Shown here one piece after another: positions 34,124 through 47,208 of a stretch of 64,000 nt of DNA. The stretch is taken from assembly GCA_016707785.1 (NCBI GenBank), contig JADJGZ010000001.1, forward strand, positions 310,001 to 374,000. Direction: 5' to 3'. Made by a program: the position numbers and the translations under genes. Under the pieces are notes generated by a model that saw nothing but the letters and a program-made list of their open reading frames with translations, was not told the DNA's origin and made no database searches. This stretch comes from Bacteroidales bacterium (GTDB lineage Bacteria > Bacteroidota > Bacteroidia > Bacteroidales > UBA4417). The stretch's first letter is position 1; each line of letters opens with the position of its first letter.

Positions 34124-36433
34124 ATGAAACAACTTTTTACCCTAATTGCAGGTATTCTCCTGATCATAAATGTTTCTGCACAGGATAATTCCAGGAACCT
34201 GGAGAGTGCCAACCAACAACTAGATAGCCGTGGAGAAGTCTATTTTCAGTTTAACCTTGAAGACAGGCAAGATATTGGATTGATTTCAAGGATGATATCT
34301 GTAGATAAAATTACAGGGAATCAGGTCATTGCATATGCCAATAAAAAAGAGTTTCAGAAATTCCTGGAATACACATCGGAGTTTGAGACACTTTTGCCTC
34401 CTTCACTTTCAGTTTATGCCGAGATGTCTGATGATCCAAAACAGGTACTGGACTGGAATTATTATCCTACCTATACTGCCTATGAAACAATTATGTCGGA
34501 TTTTGCAGCCAATAACCCCGATATATGCCGTTTGATCACCATAACCACACTAAGCAGTGGTCGTAAAATTCAGGCTTTAAAAATCACAGATAACCCTGAC
34601 ATTCAAGAAAATGAACCGGAATTTTTATACACCTCTTCCATTCACGGGGATGAAACAACCGGATATATCCTGATGCTTCACCTTATCGATTATCTCCTCA
34701 CCAACTACACCACTGATCCGCGGATCACAGAGATGATCAACAATACTGAAATTTATATTAACCCGCTCGCTAATCCTGATGGAACCTATAAAGGTGGTAA
34801 TGGTTCTGTAAATGGAGCTACCCGGGGCAATGCCAATAATGTTGATCTCAACAGGAATTATGCAGACCCTGCTGCAGGCCCACATCCTGATGGTAACCCA
34901 TGGCAACCTGAAACTATTGCCTTTATGAATTTCGCAGGATTTCACCACTTTGTCATGTCTGCAAATTTCCACGGGGGTGCTGAAGTGCTCAATTATCCCT
35001 GGGATACCTGGTCACGTCTTGCCGCAGATAATGACTGGTGGGTACATGTATGCCGGGAATATGCTGATACCGTTCATGCTCATGCCCCATCAAATTACTT
35101 AAGAGATTTTGATAATGGGATTACCAATGGTTATGCCTGGTATACCATTACCGGCGGACGGCAGGATTACATGAATTTCTTCAGGAATTGCAGGGAAGTT
35201 ACTATGGAAATTTCTAACACTAAGCTGCTGCCTGCCAATCAATTGATTAATCATTGGAATTATAACTACCGTTCACTCCTCAATTATATTGAACAATGCA
35301 ATTATGGCCTTCACGGAGTAGTTTCTGATTCAATTACTGGTGCTCCTTTAAATGCGAGGGTTTTTATTTCCGGACATGACCAGGATAGTTCACATGTTTT
35401 TACTGATCCCACAGTGGGTGATTACCATCGATTATTAAAAGCAGGTCAATATAATGTTACTTTTTCTGCTGCAGGTCATTATCCCAAAACCATAACTGTT
35501 CAGATTACAGATTTCCAGAAACTTGATCTCAATGTTCAGTTGTATGATGGTAAACTTCACACCAACTTCACCAGTGATGTGAATTATGTGCAGATAGGAT
35601 CATCTGTTCATTTCCAGGATCAATCAGCAGGGAGTCCGGATAGTTGGAGATGGGAATTTGAGGGAGGCACACCTTCATCCTCAATTGACCAGAATCCTGC
35701 CATCGTTTATAATGAAATCGGGAATTTCAATGTAAAACTTGTCATCAGCAGGACCGGAAGTAATGACTCACTGGTTAAAGAAGGTTATATTTCAGTCAAG
35801 GAAGGTTTAAATATTGGAAATCAATCAGCTACTATCTGTGACGCATTGTTTTTTGATTCCGGCGGAGCATCAACTGCATATTCAAATAATGAATCAACTG
35901 TGATGACAATATCTCCTACAGGACAAAATAATAAGCTAAAGGCCAGTTTTATAAGGTTCAACCTTGAAGATTCGCAGGACTGTTTAAATGACTGGTTAAA
36001 GGTTTATGACGGAACCACAACTTCATCAGCCCTGATAGGTACCTACTGCGGTAATCAGCTCCCTGCTGATATTCAATCGACTAACATACTGGGTGCTCTT
36101 ACTTTTGAATTCCATTCTAATAATGAGATCACCGCAGAAGGATGGACAATTTTACTTGAATGTGACTCAAATGTTGGAATTGAAGAAAAAACAACCACCA
36201 ATATCAAGGTCTATCCCAATCCTGTTACAGATGGTTTTTTTGAAGTTCAGGCAAACAACCCTATTGAAAACATAACTATGTTTGATGCCCAGGGGCGCAG
36301 GGTAAGTTATTCAGAGCCCAACCACAATATTGTACGAGTTTCCACTAAGGTTTCGAATGGCATTTACGTGCTGAAAATCAGAATACAAGGCAAAGAATAT
36401 TCTCAAAAGATCATCATTTCTCAGCCTCAATAA
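34124..36433 (+). CDS. Secreted M14 zinc carboxypeptidase with PKD, CUB-like and T9SS domains
   Basis: A 769-residue exported protease. Signal peptide: KQLFTLIAGILLIINVSAQ. The M14 domain has the zinc pair in SSIHGDETTGYILML (about residue 172), the arginine loop ANNVDLNRNYAD, the third zinc His in SANFHGGAEVLNYPWD (about 282) and the catalytic Glu in EVTMEISNTK (about 361). A carboxypeptidase regulatory-like fold follows (LHGVVSDSITGAPLNARVFI), then a PKD domain (WRWEFEGGTPSSSIDQNP), a CUB-like domain (FDSGGASTAYSNNEST, WLKVYDGTTTSSALIGTYCG) and a T9SS sorting domain (VYPNPVTDGFFEVQANNP). It probably trims peptides at the cell surface. Confidence 0.94.
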   Translation: MKQLFTLIAGILLIINVSAQDNSRNLESANQQLDSRGEVYFQFNLEDRQDIGLISRMISVDKITGNQVIAYANKKEFQKFLEYTSEFETLLPPSLSVYAEMSDDPKQVLDWNYYPTYTAYETIMSDFAANNPDICRLITITTLSSGRKIQALKITDNPDIQENEPEFLYTSSIHGDETTGYILMLHLIDYLLTNYTTDPRITEMINNTEIYINPLANPDGTYKGGNGSVNGATRGNANNVDLNRNYADPAAGPHPDGNPWQPETIAFMNFAGFHHFVMSANFHGGAEVLNYPWDTWSRLAADNDWWVHVCREYADTVHAHAPSNYLRDFDNGITNGYAWYTITGGRQDYMNFFRNCREVTMEISNTKLLPANQLINHWNYNYRSLLNYIEQCNYGLHGVVSDSITGAPLNARVFISGHDQDSSHVFTDPTVGDYHRLLKAGQYNVTFSAAGHYPKTITVQITDFQKLDLNVQLYDGKLHTNFTSDVNYVQIGSSVHFQDQSAGSPDSWRWEFEGGTPSSSIDQNPAIVYNEIGNFNVKLVISRTGSNDSLVKEGYISVKEGLNIGNQSATICDALFFDSGGASTAYSNNESTVMTISPTGQNNKLKASFIRFNLEDSQDCLNDWLKVYDGTTTSSALIGTYCGNQLPADIQSTNILGALTFEFHSNNEITAEGWTILLECDSNVGIEEKTTTNIKVYPNPVTDGFFEVQANNPIENITMFDAQGRRVSYSEPNHNIVRVSTKVSNGIYVLKIRIQGKEYSQKIIISQPQ

Positions 36434-36447
36434 ATTCTTCAAAACAT

Positions 36448-36486
36448 AAACAGTAAGAGCAGGCTCAAGGCCTGCTCTTACTGTTT
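36448..36486. terminator. Bidirectional terminator
   Basis: A perfect 17-bp stem (36448-36464 with 36470-36486; core AGTAAGAGCAGGC) with a TCAAG loop lies between convergent T9SS genes. It has A residues before and T residues after, as expected for action on both strands. Confidence 0.9.
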
Positions 36487-36505
36487 ATGGACTAGTTTGA
36501 AACCT

Positions 36506-37402
36506 TTATTTCTTAATCACCAACTTTCGTGTTTGTGCAGCAAACGAAGCATGCATACTGAGAAAATAGAGTCCATTATGTATTCTTGCTGAGGAAAGAT
36601 CCAGCATAACGGTATTCGATCCCGGAGCAACATCAAACTGATACTCTGCTACCCGATTACCGATATTGTCATTTAATATAAAGTTTACCTGGTCACCTTT
36701 AGGACTATAGAAAGATACTTTCACAAATTGCGATGCCGGGTTAGGGAAAACATTAACCTCTAATTTTGTTGTTAATGGTTCAACTGATGTAACAGTACCA
36801 TCGAAAGCCAGATCGTCCAGCCATATAAAGCTATTCTTTACCGGATTTGAAGAGCTGGATGAGATCATAATGACAACAGAATCAGGAATTGCCGCGGATC
36901 GATATGTGAATGGAAAGTTAAAATCACCCCAGGAATGAAGCATTCCACTGGTATTTCCCGATAGTATTGCAATGGTATCGCGCTGATGAACGGACGTATT
37001 CCATTTGGTTAACCAGCCACTAAACGTTGCAACATCAGTTCCATATCCCATGAACTGCCATTTTCCCTTTAGTTTTTCCGGTCTGCCTGTAAATGGAATA
37101 CCCGATTTTGGTTTGAGGGTAGCTTCATCCAGCATTCCACTGACAATTATGCCAGGTGTAATGGTTCCAGCTACATCCTTGGTCATAAGCTTTACAAAAG
37201 CTGCACCTGAAGCTGGTCCGGAAACGCCTTTGGTAATAGTATAAACTCCAGAACCAGAAGTAGATGCGTTCATATTCCCCCAAAAATCAGGTGTTTCAAA
37301 GCTTCCTACTGTTGTCCAATTCTCAAAACCTGGATTGGGTAGTTGCGCTGAAATTGAGAGAGCAAGTCCAAATGTCAGAAAAAATAAATAGATCTTTTTC
37401 AT
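36506..37402 (-). CDS. Secreted PCMD-like protein with T9SS sorting domain
   Basis: A 298-residue exported protein. Signal peptide KKIYLFFLTFGLALSISAQ is followed by LPNPGFENWTTVGSFETPDF, the usual start of proteins with a jelly-roll domain often labelled PCMD (putative carbohydrate metabolism). NSFIWLDDLAFDG is the typical end of that domain. The last ~75 residues, from VNVFPNPASQFVKVSF to GLYFLSMHASFAAQTRKLVI, are a T9SS sorting domain. Binding of glycans is suggested by the family label only. It is a single gene facing the M14 gene. Confidence 0.85.
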   Translation of the reverse strand: MKKIYLFFLTFGLALSISAQLPNPGFENWTTVGSFETPDFWGNMNASTSGSGVYTITKGVSGPASGAAFVKLMTKDVAGTITPGIIVSGMLDEATLKPKSGIPFTGRPEKLKGKWQFMGYGTDVATFSGWLTKWNTSVHQRDTIAILSGNTSGMLHSWGDFNFPFTYRSAAIPDSVVIMISSSSSNPVKNSFIWLDDLAFDGTVTSVEPLTTKLEVNVFPNPASQFVKVSFYSPKGDQVNFILNDNIGNRVAEYQFDVAPGSNTVMLDLSSARIHNGLYFLSMHASFAAQTRKLVIKK

Positions 37403-37509
37403 AGTATCCGGGATTAAAAATCCTTTATCAATAACAACTATTGCACCATTATGACTTATAGAACAGCAAAAAAAGATTAAAATCTGTTAAAGCTATTTTG
37501 AATGATGAA

Positions 37510-39723
37510 TCAGTTGTATCTCAGGTAATCAGAAATCATGGGCAATTCTTCTTCATTAACACCATTCATCAAAAGGAATTCAGAATCCGATGCCAGGATT
37601 TCATTAAATCGGGCAAAGCTAATTTCATCCCCTGCGACTGACTGTCGGTAATACTCCATCGCCCTGGATTTATTTTCCAAACACAACTCAATATGGCCGG
37701 CATTTATGAAGTCATGAGCAGATGGTTCATCAAGAAGAACCTGGTTCGAATAGTTCTGTGCCAGTTCGAGTTTATTTAAAACCAGGCAGCACCAACTAAT
37801 AGGTCGCAGAATTTTCTTATTGTCAGGTGAAAGAAATTCAACCCTGAAATAATGATCCAGGGCTTCATTAAATTGCTTTTCATCGAGCAGGCAATTTCCG
37901 GCCATAGTGTGCAGGTAAATATCATCCTGAGCTATTAGGAGAGCATCCTGACACCATTTCAATGCAGAGAGATTATCATTCAATTTCCGATAGCAAAATA
38001 TGATCTTTTTAACACTCCATAATCGGTTAGTCTCGTATATTTCGGCCTTTTTATAATATTTTAATGCATTTTGATAATCACCCAGCAATTGGTAGCAATA
38101 GGCAAGTTTTTCAATCACAGCCTGCTCAGGGTTCTGAATAGTGGAAAGATATTCAAAAATATGAATGGCTTCCTTGTAATGTTCCTTTTCGAAAAGGAAA
38201 TGACCCGCCTTTTTTAATACCTCTGGAGAATCTTTGATCAGGTTAAAGAGTCCCGATCCCTGAATATCCCAATCCAGGGCGAAAATATCCCTGAAATCAT
38301 TTCTGAAGGGATGCAGTTTGAAGAAGCGGTAAAGATCCTGAATATACTGAGTGAAAATATAATTCTCCCTTTCAGGCTTATGCAGTATTTTATCCTCCAG
38401 ACTGATTTCATGAAGACTCTCAGCCTCTAAATTAAAGAGCCCCATAAGATTCTTGCTATGTTCTTCTGGCAGGTGTCCTACATTAAGACAAAATGAATAT
38501 TTATCAGAATTGCACATGTAAAATGATTCTTCCATTCCGGTAAGGAACCGTTCTCGTTGAACAGGATCACCCTGGATCGATTCGATAGCAGTATCATTTT
38601 CCTTATAAAAAGGCCTGAACCAGTTAGACAGCTCACGGAAAAAATCAAAATTCTTAAGCATTGCAAAAGTGCCCATGAACAGGTCTAACCCTTCCATCTG
38701 CATTTCAGACATTTTCTCGATTTTACCCAATAAATCTGGACTATCTTCGAAAATTTTCTCCCAGTCAGGATTTTTATCTTCAATTAAATCATTAGCTAAA
38801 AGGTTGTCAAGATCAAGTTTTTCTTTAATCTTTGATTCAAATTTCTGGACATCAGGAAGAATTTCATCTTTGAACCGGGTGGTAAGTTTTTCCGTTTCCC
38901 TGGCTTTGAGAATCTGGATCAACACCATTTGGATGTGCTGAAAAAAGGACTCTTCCTGAATACATTCCCCCAATTTTTCCTTAATGGCCGGATATAGTTC
39001 AATTCGGTGCCCATACAAATAAATAGCTATTACCAAGCCTGTTAAAGCCCTTTGCCATACCTGGTCCTGCTGGTCATTGTAGAAATCAATCAATACCAGG
39101 AATTTTTCTTTATCAAAGCAGTTTAAAAGGCTTAAAGTCAAAGCACTAACTGCCAAACTTTTTTCATACCAGGGCAACTCATCTGTTTTCCTGATAGTTG
39201 CCAGCAGACGAAGATCAGTATCTACATATTTATCTGTAAGCCAGATCAACTGAAATAAGCGGGGAGAAATGTGAGGAACAGTGGAATCTATTTCTTCTCC
39301 TTCTACATCGGTTTCATGCAGCAGCCTGGCTAATTCCTTATCAAAGTGCAAAGAATCCAGCTTTCTGGCAGCTTCTTCCTTTGCCATTTCCTTTTCTTTC
39401 TCAAGGACTGATTTTAATGAGTAGATATGCATCCCGGTATTGGAGAGTGCTTTCTGCTGAATCAAATCAGTGAGTTCTAAAATAGAGACCCTTAAAGATT
39501 GATAAATTTTATTTCGCTGAGGATCCGGAACACTCCTGAATGTGTATTCAAGGAGCATCCTGTAGGTTTGATCCAGGTTCTCATACTGCAATGTATGATC
39601 AGCAATATGAATGCCTTCCATTAGGGAAGAGAGCTTAATCAAAGCCTCTTTCAATCGGTTCAAATGAACGAGTGAGTGGATATCAGAACTGAGTTTTTCT
39701 ATTTCCTTTTTGCTGCGCATCAT
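37510..39723 (-). CDS. Large TPR-repeat protein of unknown function
   Basis: A 737-residue cytoplasmic, all-helical protein without signal peptide or membrane helix. The N-terminal ~500 residues have no domain I recognise; they include a charged coiled-coil-like part (LEKEKEMAKEEAARKLDSLH). TPR-type helices run from about residue 510 to 690 (AGHFLFEKEHYKEAIHIFEY, LAYCYQLLGDYQNALKYYKK, AGNCLLDEKQFNEALDHYFR, AGHIELCLENKSRAMEYYRQ). Such proteins serve as scaffolds. It lies 51 bases after ligA on the same strand, so it may share its transcript. I recall similar long TPR proteins in Bacteroidota, but no function is known to me. Confidence 0.82.
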   Translation of the reverse strand: MMRSKKEIEKLSSDIHSLVHLNRLKEALIKLSSLMEGIHIADHTLQYENLDQTYRMLLEYTFRSVPDPQRNKIYQSLRVSILELTDLIQQKALSNTGMHIYSLKSVLEKEKEMAKEEAARKLDSLHFDKELARLLHETDVEGEEIDSTVPHISPRLFQLIWLTDKYVDTDLRLLATIRKTDELPWYEKSLAVSALTLSLLNCFDKEKFLVLIDFYNDQQDQVWQRALTGLVIAIYLYGHRIELYPAIKEKLGECIQEESFFQHIQMVLIQILKARETEKLTTRFKDEILPDVQKFESKIKEKLDLDNLLANDLIEDKNPDWEKIFEDSPDLLGKIEKMSEMQMEGLDLFMGTFAMLKNFDFFRELSNWFRPFYKENDTAIESIQGDPVQRERFLTGMEESFYMCNSDKYSFCLNVGHLPEEHSKNLMGLFNLEAESLHEISLEDKILHKPERENYIFTQYIQDLYRFFKLHPFRNDFRDIFALDWDIQGSGLFNLIKDSPEVLKKAGHFLFEKEHYKEAIHIFEYLSTIQNPEQAVIEKLAYCYQLLGDYQNALKYYKKAEIYETNRLWSVKKIIFCYRKLNDNLSALKWCQDALLIAQDDIYLHTMAGNCLLDEKQFNEALDHYFRVEFLSPDNKKILRPISWCCLVLNKLELAQNYSNQVLLDEPSAHDFINAGHIELCLENKSRAMEYYRQSVAGDEISFARFNEILASDSEFLLMNGVNEEELPMISDYLRYN

Positions 39724-39774
39724 CTATAAGTTTTGTGTGCATCAACTCAGTCAGAAAGAGTAAATGAAAGGAAA

Positions 39775-43364
<3,590 letters not shown>

Positions 43365-43549
43365 AAAAACAGCTTAAAATGATAAGTTAACAGAGATATA
43401 AAATTACGAATAGATGTGATCCCTATTGATCTTCACCTAATTTGCGTAAAAATTACCCGCAATGCAAAAGTGGGGAAAGTTTTAATAATTTGTGTCCCGA
43501 AATCGCATTTCAAGTATTTTCGTTGCTCATAAACTCAATCTAAAGCCAG

Positions 43550-45592
43550 ATGAAGAAGCTATTTCTAATTGCCCTGTCTGCATTAATTTTTCTACATACT
43601 GAAGCTCAGCAAAGTATGACCCCTGAAAGGTTTACACCAGAGTTCCTGTGGAAACTAGGCAGGGTTAGTGAACCACAACTATCCCCGGATGGAAAAAATG
43701 TGATGTATGGCATTACACGTTATGATCTGGCTGAAAACAAAGGGAACCGCGATCTTTTCCTGATTCCGGTTACCGGAGGTGACAGCAGGAATATTACCTC
43801 ATCGAAAGGAAGTGAATATAATGGGGTTTATAAACCTGATGGAACAAAGATTGCTTATTTAGCCTCCAAAAATGGATCCATGCAAATATTTGAAGCCAAC
43901 CCTGATGGCAGTGGTGTGATTCAAATATCAGATGTTAATGGTGATATTACAGGATTTTCCTATTCACCTTCAGGAAATGCAATTCTATATACACTTCGGG
44001 TGAAACTGGATCAATCTGTTATTGATATGTATCCTGATCTGCCTAAAGCAAATGCCAGGATTGAAACAGATCTGATGTACAGGCATTGGGATTCGTGGAG
44101 TGATTATTCTTACAGTCATATTTTCATTGCCTCTATTGTACAGGGTAAAATGGCAGCAGGAGTTGATATTATGCAAGGAGAGCGATTCGACTCCCCGATG
44201 CTTCCCTGGGGAGGTATGGAACAAATTGCCTGGAACCCGGAAGGAACCATGGTTGCTTATACCTGTAAGAAGATGGTAGGGAAGGATTATTCCCTCAGCA
44301 CTAACTCAGATATCTTTCTGTATGATATTGCCAGGCAAAATGTTCGAAATATCAGTGCCGGGAATATGGGATATGACCAGGACCCTGTTTTTTCACCTGA
44401 TGGTCGGAAAATCGTATGGAGATCCATGGAAAGGGATGGTTTTGAAGCAGATAAGGATAGGATAATGATTTACCAGACTGAGAATGGTAAATATGAGGAT
44501 TACTCGGTTCATTTCGATCAAAGTTCGAGCAACTTTGTATGGTCGTCAGATAGCAGGTCACTCTATTTCCTTAGCGGGCATCATGGGACCACCCAAATCT
44601 ATACATTGAATCTTTCAAATAAAAATATTAAACCCCTCACTGAAGGGATGCACGATTACCTGTCAATACTCCTCGCCGGGAAAGATATCATTGGAGCACG
44701 CCAATCCATGCTTGCCCCTGCAGAACTCTTTAAAATAGATGCCAGCGGAACGGAAAAGCAGTTGACTTTCACCAATACAGATTTATTAAAAACGGTCCGC
44801 TCTGCTACAGTGGAAGGACGTTGGATTACCACTACCGACAATAAAAAAATGTTGGTTTGGATCATCTATCCCCCTGATTTCAATCCCAACAGAAAATATC
44901 CCACACTGCTCTTCTGTGAAGGAGGTCCTCAAACGATGGTGAGCCAGTTCTTCTCCTACAGATGGAATTTCCAGCTAATGGCTGCCAATGATTTTATTAT
45001 TGTTGCCCCTAACAGAAGAGGTTTACCAGGGTTCGGACAGGAATGGAATGATCAGATCAGCGGTGATTATGGAGGTCAGAATATGAAAGACTATCTTGTG
45101 GCTATTGATTCACTTTCGAATGAACCATTTGTTGACAAACAAAAACTAGGTGCTGTAGGAGCTAGTTATGGCGGATTCTCAGTGCTTTGGTTAGCAGGAC
45201 ATCATGAAAAGCGATTTAAAGCATTTATCTCTCATTGCGGAATGTTTAACCTGGAAGATCAGTATCTTACCACTGAAGAGATGTGGTTTGTCAATTGGGA
45301 TCTTGGTGGACCCTACTGGGAAAAGAATAATCCCAAAGTTGCTCATTCCTATGCCAATTCACCGCACAATTTTGTTGATAAATGGGATACTCCAATTCTT
45401 ATCATTGAGGGAGAAAATGATTACCGTATCCCTTTTACCCAAGGAATGGCGGCTTTCAATGCAGCACAATTAAGAGGGATTCCTTCGAAATACCTGCATT
45501 TCCCGGAAGAGAATCATTGGGTATTGAAACCCCAGAATTCGGTATTATGGCAAAGAGAGTTCTTTAACTGGCTCAATAAATGGCTTAGATAA
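43550..45592 (+). CDS. Secreted S9 family peptidase (prolyl oligopeptidase/DPP5-like)
   Basis: A 680-residue serine peptidase with signal peptide KKLFLIALSALIFLHTEAQQ. An N-terminal beta-propeller of WD40/TolB-like blades (QLSPDGKNVMYGITRYDLAE, PVFSPDGRKIVWRSMERDGF, NFVWSSDSRSLYFLSGHHGT) gates the catalytic alpha/beta-hydrolase domain. The triad is Ser in GAVGASYGGFSVLWLAG (about residue 539), Asp in EGENDYRIPFTQG (about 622) and His in FPEENHWVLKPQNS (about 655). The architecture fits dipeptidyl peptidase 5-like enzymes that release dipeptides in the periplasm. There is no T9SS domain. It is convergent with miaA. Confidence 0.94.
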   Translation: MKKLFLIALSALIFLHTEAQQSMTPERFTPEFLWKLGRVSEPQLSPDGKNVMYGITRYDLAENKGNRDLFLIPVTGGDSRNITSSKGSEYNGVYKPDGTKIAYLASKNGSMQIFEANPDGSGVIQISDVNGDITGFSYSPSGNAILYTLRVKLDQSVIDMYPDLPKANARIETDLMYRHWDSWSDYSYSHIFIASIVQGKMAAGVDIMQGERFDSPMLPWGGMEQIAWNPEGTMVAYTCKKMVGKDYSLSTNSDIFLYDIARQNVRNISAGNMGYDQDPVFSPDGRKIVWRSMERDGFEADKDRIMIYQTENGKYEDYSVHFDQSSSNFVWSSDSRSLYFLSGHHGTTQIYTLNLSNKNIKPLTEGMHDYLSILLAGKDIIGARQSMLAPAELFKIDASGTEKQLTFTNTDLLKTVRSATVEGRWITTTDNKKMLVWIIYPPDFNPNRKYPTLLFCEGGPQTMVSQFFSYRWNFQLMAANDFIIVAPNRRGLPGFGQEWNDQISGDYGGQNMKDYLVAIDSLSNEPFVDKQKLGAVGASYGGFSVLWLAGHHEKRFKAFISHCGMFNLEDQYLTTEEMWFVNWDLGGPYWEKNNPKVAHSYANSPHNFVDKWDTPILIIEGENDYRIPFTQGMAAFNAAQLRGIPSKYLHFPEENHWVLKPQNSVLWQREFFNWLNKWLR

Positions 45593-45618
45593 TCTACCAA
45601 TATTACCGGTTAATATCT

Positions 45619-46524
45619 TTATTGTACTCCCAGATTATTGAGTAGTTCCATTACTTCCTTAATTTGGGAGGGTTCAAACCAATGATAATCCGGATCTTTC
45701 CTGAACCATGTTAACTGGCGTTTGGCATAGCGCCTGGAATGTGTTTTAATATCCAGCACCGCTTGTTCCAGGGTGGATTTATGATCCAAATAATCAAATA
45801 GCTCCTTATATCCCACTGTATTCAAAGCATTCAACTGCTGGTATTGTTTCAGACTTTTTACTTCATCCAGCAATCCCATTTGCATCATTACATCCACCCG
45901 ATGATTGATGCGCTCAAATAGCTGTAACCTTGGCAGGTTTAAGCCAATTTTAATGATATTAAAAGATCTTGTTTTGGATTGATTTAGCCGTTGTTCAGAA
46001 TAAGGAACTGAAGTTTCTATGCAGACTTCCAATGCTCTTAGGATACGGTTTGGATTTGAAAGATCAACCTGCTGATAATAAGCAGGATCGTATTTCTGCA
46101 ATAATTCCCTGAGTCCTTCAATTCCTTTATCTGCCAGAACCTTCTTCAGATCATGACGAATTTGAGGATCCGGGTCTGGAAACTCATCTACACCATTACA
46201 AACAGCATCAATATATAAACCTGATCCCCCTACCAGGAGGACTACTTTTTTATTGACAAATAATTCTTTCAGGATCGAAAGACAATCCTGTTCAAACCTG
46301 GAAATATTGTAGTAATCATTAACAGAGAGGTGGCCAACAAAAAAATGCTTAATGGCTGCTAATTCACTTTCAGAAGGTTTAGCAGTACCTATATTAAGTT
46401 CTTGATAAAATTGCCGGCTATCCGCTGAAATAATGACTGCATCAAGACTTTTAGCAAGTTCGATGGCAAAAGCAGTTTTGCCCACTGCAGTAGGGCCTGC
46501 GATAACAAGAAGTGTGGTCAGCAT
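45619..46524 (-). CDS. miaA: tRNA dimethylallyltransferase
   Basis: A 301-residue enzyme that adds a dimethylallyl group to A37 of tRNAs reading UNN codons. The P-loop is VIAGPTAVGKTAFAIELA, the substrate-recognition motif IISADSRQFYQELNIGTAKP follows, and LLVGGSGLYIDAVCNGVDEF and RRYAKRQLTWFRKDPDYHWF are conserved blocks. Length is normal. It is the last gene of a same-strand group with cca and a pRiA4b ORF-3-like gene; the gap to the latter is 44 bases. Confidence 0.97.
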   Translation of the reverse strand: MLTTLLVIAGPTAVGKTAFAIELAKSLDAVIISADSRQFYQELNIGTAKPSESELAAIKHFFVGHLSVNDYYNISRFEQDCLSILKELFVNKKVVLLVGGSGLYIDAVCNGVDEFPDPDPQIRHDLKKVLADKGIEGLRELLQKYDPAYYQQVDLSNPNRILRALEVCIETSVPYSEQRLNQSKTRSFNIIKIGLNLPRLQLFERINHRVDVMMQMGLLDEVKSLKQYQQLNALNTVGYKELFDYLDHKSTLEQAVLDIKTHSRRYAKRQLTWFRKDPDYHWFEPSQIKEVMELLNNLGVQ

Positions 46525-46568
46525 CTGAAATCAGATATTAGAAGATGCTGTGAATGACTTTAATAATT

Positions 46569-47159
46569 CTACCATTCCGGTTCTGTAGAGAAATTTTCAT
46601 CAACTTCCTCTTCCATATCACCATCTTTGATAAGATCGTTAAGTTCGCTCAGCATTGCTTCTTCGTCGGGATCGTCGAGGAAGGACTCATAATTGGGTAT
46701 AACCATTGCGGCGAGGGTACCTTCCTGTTTTACGCAGAGAGGATAAACCTTTTTCTCATCGGCATCGAGTATCCGGATGAGTTCAATGAAAAAAGTACGC
46801 GGATTGAGAAAATCATACTCATAAAGTAGTCTCTGGTGAGGATCTTCAATGATATCCCTGATTTTTACATCATCCATTACCATCACCGGAATATGATTCT
46901 TTACCGGTGCATCTTCATCATATTCATCGATTGTTTGCGGGGCATCTGCTTCAGCAAGCATGTTGATGAGAGTGATTTCTTTACTTTTATTCCATTTTCG
47001 GTCACAAACAAAGAAAGATGCGAGTTCTTGTCCTTCAATTCCAACAGATTTCTGGACAATTTCGTGAAACTCCTTAAATGTTTGACCAGGCTTGATCTCA
47101 ATATCTCTTAGGAAATCTTCCTGATCATCGTACAACAGCCTGAATCGGTAAGCTTGCAT
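46569..47159 (-). CDS. pRiA4b ORF-3-like / IS1096 TnpR-like passenger-domain protein
   Basis: A 196-residue acidic protein of the plasmid pRiA4b ORF-3-like family. The opening AYRFRLLYDDQEDFLRDIEI and the stretch GQTFKEFHEIVQKSVGIEGQ are typical; ASFFVCDRKWNKSKEITLIN leads to a highly acidic region and LYEYDFLNPRTFFIELIRIL is the conserved second half. Despite the plasmid-derived name the family is widespread on chromosomes and no activity is known. There is no transposase near it. It lies between cca (50 bases before it) and miaA (44 bases after), both tRNA-maturation genes, which hints at a role in RNA metabolism but proves nothing. Confidence 0.85.
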   Translation of the reverse strand: MQAYRFRLLYDDQEDFLRDIEIKPGQTFKEFHEIVQKSVGIEGQELASFFVCDRKWNKSKEITLINMLAEADAPQTIDEYDEDAPVKNHIPVMVMDDVKIRDIIEDPHQRLLYEYDFLNPRTFFIELIRILDADEKKVYPLCVKQEGTLAAMVIPNYESFLDDPDEEAMLSELNDLIKDGDMEEEVDENFSTEPEW

Positions 47160-47208
47160 AGTGTGTTGGTGGTTTAAATCAGACGTAAAGTTACAAAAAA
47201 ATACAAAA

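Noticed and set aside
46569..47159. Possible transposon gene because of the IS1096 TnpR-like name
   Set aside because: No transposase, terminal repeats or compositional change surround it; the family is common on chromosomes.
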